This document shows positions 1 through 4,226 of a stretch of DNA of 12,640 bases, piece by piece. A program made the translations under genes and the position numbers. The stretch covers positions 1 through 12,640 of the forward strand of contig JAOUKJ010000065.1 of NCBI GenBank assembly GCA_029882675.1. The letters are read 5' to 3'. The notes beneath the pieces are model-generated. The model did not search any database and was not told where the DNA came from. It saw only the letters and a program-made list of their open reading frames with translations. This stretch comes from Cyclobacteriaceae bacterium (GTDB lineage: Bacteria > Bacteroidota > Bacteroidia > Cytophagales > Cyclobacteriaceae). The first letter of the stretch is position 1, and every line of letters starts with the position of its first letter.

Positions 1-39
1 GTCAGGCTTTTTTAAAGTGGCTGATTCTTTTGTGCCCAT
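1..39 (-). CDS. Possible 5' end of an unidentified gene running off the left edge
   Basis: An ATG on the minus strand (complement of 37-39) opens a frame that reads MGTKESATLKKPD to the window edge without a stop. Thirteen residues are too few to name a family. Support is circumstantial: it lies in the same direction as the globin gene, 219 bp downstream of it, and the intervening DNA carries a palindrome and a direct repeat of the kind found at promoters. It may equally be non-coding. Confidence 0.25.
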   Translation of the reverse strand, partial: MGTKESATLKKPD

Positions 40-56
40 GACGTTTTTGTATACCA

Positions 57-71
57 ACTTGTGTTACAAGT
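57..71. promoter_or_regulatory. 15-bp interrupted palindrome ACTTGT-gtt-ACAAGT
   Basis: Two perfect 6-bp inverted half-sites are separated by 3 bp. The element lies 18 bp upstream of the possible start codon of the leftward gene at the window edge, a position typical for an operator of a dimeric regulator. No regulator can be named from the sequence. Confidence 0.3.
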
Positions 72-91
72 CCGGATGTTGCGTTTTGCAT

Positions 92-122
92 ATTCAACAT
101 ATTTTACCTGAAATTCAACATA
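92..122. repeat. Direct repeat ATTCAACATA x2, 21-bp period
   Basis: The decamer ATTCAACATA occurs at 92-101 and again at 113-122. The 21-bp period equals two helical turns, so both copies face the same side of the DNA, as in many tandem activator sites including those of AraC-family proteins. It lies between the globin stop codon and the possible leftward gene at the edge. An AraC-type regulator is encoded nearby, but any link to it is inference. Confidence 0.3.
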
Positions 123-199
123 CCTCAGAAAATATTTAGCCTGAATAATTAAAAGGTATAAATAGGGCCTGGTGGAGGGGGATCATGGAAAAGCTGCCA

Positions 200-242
200 G
201 CCTGTTAATAATACACCGTTTTTGGTTTCATAATTAACAGGC
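200..242 (-). terminator. Stem-loop downstream of the globin gene, possible terminator
   Basis: GCCTGTTAAT (200-209) and ATTAACAGGC (233-242) form a perfect 10-bp stem with a 23-nt loop, starting 16 nt after the globin stop codon. There is no clear T-run on the minus-strand 3' side, so it may be a transcript-end stabiliser or a weak or factor-assisted terminator. Confidence 0.3.
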
Positions 243-258
243 CAACGCTTTTTTTCTG

Positions 259-627
259 CTATAAACGTATAATTTCGGGTTTCAGGGAATAAAGAATTGC
301 CAATACATCCTTTCTTTCTGGCTCCTGGTAGCTATTCTTTTCCATAGCCTCCATCACGTCATCAACAACAGCTAAAAACTCCTGCTCGGAGACATTCATC
401 CCCTTGTGAGAACCCACCATTCCTCTTCCCTTATATTCCTGAGGCCCACCTGCGCCTGCACAAAAAAAGTTTATGGTATGTTGTCTTATTTCTGCCAGGT
501 GCTCAGGATTTTCTTTTAAAGGTAAATTCCGGGCCTGAACAAGTGGATTGTTCATATGTAGATCAACGATGTCGTCTACAAGTTTTGTTATTCCATTTTC
601 TTCTCCCAGTCGTTTGTAAAGTGACAT
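259..627 (-). CDS. Group I truncated haemoglobin (2/2 globin)
   Basis: Small cytoplasmic haem protein of 122 aa, the usual length for a single-domain truncated globin. Family members bind O2 or NO and are linked to NO detoxification, oxygen handling or redox sensing. The N-terminus LYKRLGEENGI matches the A-helix start, the segment FFCAGAGGPQEYKGRGM (54-70) is the typical E-helix/GGP loop, and the His in VGSHKGM (H74) fits the proximal F8 haem ligand. By eye-alignment with mycobacterial HbN, the B10 position normally held by Tyr is Val21 (DIVDLHMNNP) and E11 is Thr51, so the classic distal hydrogen-bonding pair seems absent. The start is an ATG followed by SLYKRL. A TAnnTTTG octamer lies 43 nt upstream. 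The gene follows the AraC-type regulator by 134 nt in the same direction, so it may be a regulatory target. Family assignment is secure; function is inferred. Confidence 0.93.
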   Translation of the reverse strand: MSLYKRLGEENGITKLVDDIVDLHMNNPLVQARNLPLKENPEHLAEIRQHTINFFCAGAGGPQEYKGRGMVGSHKGMNVSEQEFLAVVDDVMEAMEKNSYQEPERKDVLAILYSLKPEIIRL

Positions 628-670
628 AATAATTGTTTTAAGTGTTAATAAATATATTAATTTCGATTAG

Positions 671-678
671 CAAATTTA
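671..678 (-). promoter_or_regulatory. Putative Bacteroidota -7 box for the globin gene
   Basis: The minus strand reads TAAATTTG, an exact match to the Bacteroidota sigma-ABfr -7 consensus TAnnTTTG, 43 nt upstream of the globin ATG. No convincing TTG -33 element was found at the usual spacing. In AT-rich DNA this octamer also arises by chance. Confidence 0.4.
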
Positions 679-742
679 TTACACTGAAGACATAATGATT
701 TTTAGATTTGGTTCAAAAGTTTATAATTTTAGTTCGATACGT

Positions 743-758
743 TTGATTCACAAATCAA
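743..758. promoter_or_regulatory. Palindrome TTGATT-caca-AATCAA upstream of the globin
   Basis: Perfect 6-bp inverted half-sites flank a 4-bp spacer, 3 bp beyond the stop codon of the regulator gene and about 65 bp upstream of the globin -7 box. The arms resemble CRP/FNR half-sites, but the TTGAT-to-ATCAA spacing is 6 bp rather than FNR's 4. It is a candidate activator or repressor site for the globin; alternatively it is a small hairpin at the regulator's 3' end. Confidence 0.35.
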
Positions 759-761
759 TAT

Positions 762-1865
762 TCACTCTATTCTTTTTTTAAATTCTGAAGGCGATAATTC
801 ATACTTTTTCTGAAAACATGTTGAAAAATAAGCAAGGCTACCAAATCCAGCATCACAGGAAACTTCTGAAATCGTACGGTCTCCATTTTCTAATAATGAC
901 AAGGCCCATTTTAAGCGGTAATCTTTTAAAAATACATTTGGTGATTTTCCTGTCAAATCAACCATCTTTCGATAAAGCCTGGACTTACTATAGCCCAAAT
1001 GAGCATTAAAATCTCCAACACTCAGGTTTTCATTTCCCAAATTTTGTTCGATGAACATCATTAATGCCTCTAAAAATGAGTCTTCTGAAGCAGTAACCAC
1101 ATGAACTGGTGTAGCCAAATCAGAAAAATAACAATTTTCTCTCTCGCACAAATCCTTCACTTCCGTTGAGGCAATAATTTTTGCTTTACTTATTTCGCTC
1201 ATATTTTTAACGATCCTGATCGCCTTTTCAAATAGCCTCTTTTCGTCCGTAACGGGTACTCCACCACAAATGGCAATCTTCAATTCTGTATTTTTGGTGG
1301 AAGAATTTCCGTTTAATCCCGGGTGTTTTGATTGCATTGCCTGTGCACAATGCACTGCCTGAGAGGCCTTTTTAAATGAAATGAGTAACTGAATTCCTTT
1401 TTGACTAACCAGGCTCCCCTCAAATCGCTTAATTTCCTCATGATAAAACTTATATTTTTCATCTCCCGAAGTAAATTCCATCATTTCCTTTACACAAAGT
1501 GAAGTACTGTTTAGTTCGGCGATCATAATAACTCTGAAGGCCGGATCATCAATCACATTCAGATGAGAATTGTTGACATTTTCAGGGTCTTCTATTCTTC
1601 CCAAAAATGATTCTACGATCGTAGGGTCTACTTCGATAACGCGATGTGGAACTTCACCATGGGCATGATTATGCATTTCTATGATGGCCTGCTCATCCGG
1701 AGCTTCTATTAAGCAAAAAGCGGTCTTTCTGGCTCCATCAAACCAGTATGTTAATCCCTGGCAATGAAATTTATGTTGAATTTTTAAATCCTGTTGATGC
1801 AACATTGCAACGTTTTCAGCCGTAACGTCAGCAGAAACGTCATGTCGATCCATGTAAATTGGCAT
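762..1865 (-). CDS. Three-domain AraC-family regulator: DUF4242 domain, degenerate cyclase-like domain, AraC HTH
   Basis: Predicted cytoplasmic transcription factor of 367 aa. Residues 1-93 (MPIYMDRHDV, TYWFDGARKTAFCLIEAPD, then the His-rich HNHAH at 65-69) resemble DUF4242, the SCO4226 nickel-binding fold. Residues ~108-245 follow the order of class III adenylate/guanylate cyclase domains as used in signalling fusions: an opening beta strand (FRVIMIAELNST), helix, a strand where GDGF is expected (SQKGIQLLISF), LKIAICGG, and KAKIIASTEVKDL. The two metal-binding Asp positions read Glu and Gly/Ile, so catalysis is unlikely. Residues ~264-367 are a standard AraC double helix-turn-helix ending in CDAGFGSLAYFSTCFQKKYELSPSEFKK. 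The ATG start before PIYMDRH matches the usual DUF4242 N-terminus. No TAnnTTTG match was found close upstream. The globin lies downstream. The HTH call is near certain, DUF4242 good, and the cyclase relation moderate. Confidence 0.9.
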   Translation of the reverse strand: MPIYMDRHDVSADVTAENVAMLHQQDLKIQHKFHCQGLTYWFDGARKTAFCLIEAPDEQAIIEMHNHAHGEVPHRVIEVDPTIVESFLGRIEDPENVNNSHLNVIDDPAFRVIMIAELNSTSLCVKEMMEFTSGDEKYKFYHEEIKRFEGSLVSQKGIQLLISFKKASQAVHCAQAMQSKHPGLNGNSSTKNTELKIAICGGVPVTDEKRLFEKAIRIVKNMSEISKAKIIASTEVKDLCERENCYFSDLATPVHVVTASEDSFLEALMMFIEQNLGNENLSVGDFNAHLGYSKSRLYRKMVDLTGKSPNVFLKDYRLKWALSLLENGDRTISEVSCDAGFGSLAYFSTCFQKKYELSPSEFKKRIE

Positions 1866-2349
1866 GGTGGTTTACTCTCTTTGGTTTAACTATGAGCAAT
1901 TTATATTATATGCACGTGTTTTGAAAGAATATCACACTTAAATCAACTTCTTCAGCCAAATTATAAAATACCAATGATAAATTTACCGGGGGAAATAATA
2001 ATGTTATTAACCACTATAACACCTGATAATTCTTCAGCAATTGATCCGCCTGGTTCCCTCCGGTTTTTCTTCAATCATAGCCCCTACCAAAACCATTAAT
2101 ATGATCCCCACAAATGAGATGCTGCTGTCATGATCACAGCCATTGCCGGGGCCTTTGGAGGATAAGTGGTGGTACTTTGGAACAGCAGGCTGAGTAAGCC
2201 AAAGGTAGTGCTGTTTGAATTTTTTTATATATACCGCAGTCCTTTACCCGCTACTCCAATCCGGACACCACCGCCTGTTATAGTTATCCAGGCCAGCCAC
2301 AACATCTTCCAACAGCAGCTGCTGCACTTCTCACAAGGCCTTCAAATCA
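1866..2349. other. 484-bp non-coding or eroded stretch upstream of the regulator
   Basis: No intact gene is visible on either strand. The first ~100 bp must hold the regulator's promoter. On the minus strand at about 2040-2150 a short frame reads SISFVGIILMVLVGAMIEEKPEG, which looks like the end of a membrane protein. At about 2230-2350 the frames read pieces such as GGVRIGVAGKGLRYI. Both are interrupted by stops and look like decayed coding sequence of unknown family. The 66-codon plus-strand frame at 2166-2366 has no recognisable features. Confidence 0.4.
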
Positions 2350-2442
2350 TTAAACCGGAGATTTAAGTCCTTTTCTTTGAGCATCCAGAGACAGGGAGGA
2401 TACAATCAGAAATATCAATACGGATAAAGTCAGTTTATTCAT
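2350..2442 (-). pseudogene. Fragment of a secreted-protein gene (signal peptide only)
   Basis: An ATG frame of 30 codons reads MNKLTLSVLIFLIVSSLSLD followed by AQRKGLKSPV and a stop. It has a basic N-terminus, a hydrophobic core and an AQ junction of the kind seen at Bacteroidota signal-peptidase I sites. After the stop, another frame continues as RFNDLKAL, stop, EVQQLLLEDVVAGLD, suggesting the rest of the gene decayed through frameshifts and stops. The parent family is not recognised. It lies back to back with the RraA-like pseudogene region, so both may descend from one lost locus. Confidence 0.4.
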
Positions 2443-2509
2443 GGTTAATAGCATTTGAAGGCTTGAAAATGGGGAGAATATACGGGTTTTCAAAATATCT
2501 TATACTCCT

Positions 2510-2537
2510 ACTGCTCCTCAAGTGCGGAGGAGGGTAA
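2510..2537. repeat. 28-bp hairpin repeat, copy 1
   Basis: This segment is identical over all 28 bp to 4186-4213, in the same orientation. It contains a perfect inverted repeat CTCCTC-aagtgcg-GAGGAG and so resembles a small REP-type palindromic element. It sits exactly where the readable RraA-like pseudogene loses its 5' part, suggesting a rearrangement or insertion junction. Confidence 0.75.
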
Positions 2538-2540
2538 TGG

Positions 2541-3013
2541 TATACCTATATATCCGGAGAACCCTCTATCAAAGACCTACAGCCCGGCCATGTGATCATC
2601 ATCGAAAATCCCAATGACGGTGAAAGTTCAACAACACCATGGTCTGGAAGAAAAGCGGGGCGGTAGGCATTATTTCTTCGGGCGGTATCCGCGATACCAA
2701 TTATCAAACAGGGCATTCCTGTCTATACCAATTACTTCCAGCGTGTTAGAGGAAAAAGACCCGGAAAAAATGAGTTCCTGTATACTCAAAAGCCCGTGGT
2801 GGTAGGGGAGTACTCATCTATCCCGGTGACGTGATCGTGGCCGATAATGATGGTGTCATCGTGGTTCCCCGGTAACAGGCCTTAAAGGTGGCCATTGCTG
2901 CCAAAGAAGTACTTCGTCTCGACAAGCAGGCAAAGTTGAAGATGTATAACAAACTGGGTCTGCCAGTTGATTATACGGTGGAGGAAAATTTAGATACTAG
3001 ACATGAGATATGA
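2541..3013 (+). pseudogene. RraA-family (RraA / HMG-aldolase-like) pseudogene, 5'-truncated and frameshifted
   Basis: The plus strand retains a nearly complete C-terminal RraA-type domain scattered over several frames. First comes SIKDLQPGHVIIIENPNDG (to ~2628). After a frameshift near 2629 it reads NNTMVWKKSGAVGIISSGG and IRDTNY (to ~2700). A second shift gives IKQGIPVYTNYFQRVRGKRP and then KNEFLYTQKPVVVG (to ~2812). A third gives GVLIYPGDVIVADNDGVIVV, then PR followed by an in-frame TAA at 2873-2875. The frame continues with QALKVAIAAKEVLRLDKQAK to the final TGA at 3011-3013. The GAVG..GGIRD and GDVIVADNDGVIVVP motifs are hallmarks of the family. About 155 codons remain and the N-terminal part is missing. 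The parent was probably a metal-dependent aldolase or RNase E-regulator relative; three frameshifts and a stop make it non-functional. Confidence 0.85.
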
Positions 3014-3018
3014 GAAGG
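2991..3018. repeat. Degenerate heptanucleotide tandem repeat, about 4 units
   Basis: The end of the RraA-like pseudogene runs into TAGATAC, TAGACAT, GAGATAT, GAGAAGG, four consecutive 7-bp units sharing a (T/G)AGANA-like pattern, then a purine-only tract (3012-3037). The family C-terminus was probably before this point, so the last few codons may be repeat-derived. Confidence 0.35.
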
Positions 3019-3061
3019 GGGAGAGGGAGAAGAAGAGTAAAGTGTTTTGAACTAATTTACT

Positions 3062-3661
3062 TTAAGGCAAACGATAACCAACAGAAAAATTTGGAAGGCT
3101 TGTATTAGCAGCCAAAACAAATCCAGTATCAGTAGCTGTATCATAAATATACATCATGGGTACAGACATTCCGAAATACCATTTATTTTTAAACGTGTGG
3201 CGGGCACTTAATTCAACCATAATACCCGGTCCGCTTTCTACAACTTCTTTGATTATACGTGTTAAATGTAAACCAGGCCCAATGCCTAAATGAATGCCAC
3301 TAAAAGGTTTTTCCGAAAATCGGATGATACGCCTGTTGAAAAGATAACCCATATAAAAGTATTGCCTGCGGAAAGAGTAGTGATAGCTTTTTGTAGGGTT
3401 TATGTAGTTTATGAAATTATTCATTGAATAATAGTTGAAGTATACTACAGTTCCGATTTTTCGATTATAATGGAGCGCTTCTTTACGGACAAGGAAACCT
3501 ATTTTTTCATATTTTCCAGGACGAAAAGTGATACCCGCTTCATAAAGGGTGTTTTTTCCTGACAGATAAATAGCAGTATCCAGCTTATTTTGTCCTACAG
3601 AAATTGCTGGTATCAAAAGTGCTAAATAAAGCCAAACTGAGAATTGCCTTGAGTTTGCCAT
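3062..3661 (-). CDS. Hypothetical exported protein, probably a small outer-membrane beta-barrel
   Basis: A 199-aa protein of unrecognised family. The N-terminus MANSRQFSVWLYLALLIPAISVGQ is a good signal peptide with likely cleavage near SVGQ. The mature part is rich in alternating aromatic and hydrophobic residues (VVYFNYYSMNNF, YHYSFRRQYFYMGYLF), has a glycine-rich segment (SGIHLGIGPGLHLTR), and ends in LPNFSVGYRLP, compatible with amphipathic beta strands of an outer-membrane barrel. The ATG at 3661 is preferred: a TTG 15 nt upstream overlaps the probable -7 box and would add residues before the signal peptide. The frame is intact although neighbouring DNA on both sides is decayed, so it may be a recently acquired or still-selected survivor. 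Function unknown. Confidence 0.7.
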   Translation of the reverse strand: MANSRQFSVWLYLALLIPAISVGQNKLDTAIYLSGKNTLYEAGITFRPGKYEKIGFLVRKEALHYNRKIGTVVYFNYYSMNNFINYINPTKSYHYSFRRQYFYMGYLFNRRIIRFSEKPFSGIHLGIGPGLHLTRIIKEVVESGPGIMVELSARHTFKNKWYFGMSVPMMYIYDTATDTGFVLAANTSLPNFSVGYRLP

Positions 3662-3673
3662 TACTGGTATATA

Positions 3674-3681
3674 CAAAAGTA
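3674..3681 (-). promoter_or_regulatory. Putative -7 box for the 3062-3661 gene
   Basis: The minus strand reads TACTTTTG, matching TAnnTTTG, with 12 nt between it and the ATG at 3661. Transcription would begin only a few bases before the start codon, giving a very short leader. Confidence 0.4.
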
Positions 3682-3690
3682 AATATACAA

Positions 3691-3724
3691 AATAAGGTCA
3701 GTAAAAACCTTTACTGACCTTATT
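3691..3724 (-). terminator. Perfect 15-bp stem, 4-nt loop: likely terminator or insulator hairpin
   Basis: AATAAGGTCAGTAAA (3691-3705) is followed by loop AACC and its exact complement TTTACTGACCTTATT (3710-3724). Read on the minus strand, the stem ends in ATTTTG and a T-rich tract, so it would stop leftward transcripts arriving from the IS remnant before the promoter of the 3062-3661 gene. The stem is nearly symmetric, so action in both directions is possible. Confidence 0.55.
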
Positions 3725-3805
3725 AATTATGTCAATTTATTTGGATCCTTTTTGATTCGGTAATGATATTCAGGCTCGTCCAAAATAAATAAGCAGGCAA
3801 AAAAC

Positions 3806-3871
3806 AGGTGAGAGTGGAAATTAATCCAGAAAGGATTAATTTAATGTTCGCAAAAACCAACCACCTCACCT
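3806..3871 (+). promoter_or_regulatory. Nested inverted repeats just before the IS4-type transposase start
   Basis: AGGTGAG (3806-3812) pairs with CTCACCT (3865-3871), the latter ending at the base before the transposase ATG. Inside lies a perfect 10-bp stem, AAATTAATCC (3818-3827) with GGATTAATTT (3833-3842) and a 5-nt loop. RNA read in from outside the element could fold so as to occlude the initiation region, as known for IS10 and IS50. The left terminal inverted repeat of the element was not identified. Confidence 0.45.
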
Positions 3872-4048
3872 ATGGTTAATATAAGCCTGTTTAGTCAAAT
3901 AATCTCTTTATTACCGAGAGAAAAATTCAAAAAGTTAGTCCGGGAGTATGGAACAAATAAGTATAACAAAGGAATAAACAGTTGGTCACATCTGGTGAGT
4001 ATGCTGTTTTGTCAATCCTACCCAATCAAAGTATCCCTCCCAACCTGA
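3872..4048 (+). pseudogene. 5' remnant of an IS4-family transposase (DUF4372 N-terminal domain)
   Basis: The frame starts MVNISLFSQIISLLPREKF and continues KKLVREYGTNKYNKGINSWS, then HLVSMLFCQ. This is the characteristic N-terminus of Bacteroidota IS4-family transposases with a DUF4372 domain: the F.Q...LLPR..F opening, then a W..L..M.F.Q motif. Similarity stops at about 4015, after which the frame reads unrelated SYPIKVSLPT and ends at 4046-4048. Only ~48 of an expected several hundred codons remain, so the catalytic DDE domain is gone. The break coincides with a GC-rich hairpin repeat at 4035-4058. The element is inactive. Confidence 0.8.
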
Positions 4049-4058
4049 TTCGGGAGGG
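4035..4058. repeat. GC-rich palindromic (REP-like) hairpin at the IS breakpoint
   Basis: CCCTCCC (4035-4041) and GGGAGGG (4052-4058) form a 7-bp stem around a 10-nt loop. A second overlapping pairing, CAACCT (4041-4046) with AGGTTG (4060-4065), is possible, and further CCTCCC and CAACC motifs lie at 4080-4085 and 4095-4099. The hairpin starts about 20 bp after transposase similarity is lost. The rest of 4066-4185 shows no gene. Confidence 0.5.
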
Positions 4059-4185
4059 GAGGTTGAATCCATTGTAATGCCTCCCAGTCCCGGTCAACCA
4101 CCCTGACTTTTACTGCATCGGTGTCCCTTCACAGGTAGTAAAAATCACTGCATTTCACAATCGAAAAGAAGCCTGTAAAGGAGAC

Positions 4186-4213
4186 ACTGCTCCTCAAGTG
4201 CGGAGGAGGGTAA
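4186..4213. repeat. 28-bp hairpin repeat, copy 2
   Basis: Identical over 28 bp to 2510-2537 and in the same orientation, with the CTCCTC-aagtgcg-GAGGAG stem. It ends 13 bp before the protease stop codon at 4227, so here it could also act as a transcript-end structure. No T-run follows on the minus strand. Confidence 0.75.
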
Positions 4214-4226
4214 AAGGCCAAATCCC

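Noticed and set aside
743..758. Canonical FNR site
   Set aside because: The spacing between TTGAT and ATCAA is 6 bp instead of 4, so it is listed only as an unassigned palindrome.
2166..2366. Plus-strand 66-codon frame
   Set aside because: No motif, no promoter box, Pro/Gln-rich translation, in a region with other signs of decay; overlaps the minus-strand signal-peptide fragment.
2471..2537. Short hydrophobic plus-strand frame starting MGRIYGFSKYL
   Set aside because: Twenty-two codons ending inside the 28-bp repeat; hydrophobicity comes from the CTCCTACTGCTCCTC run, so it looks accidental.
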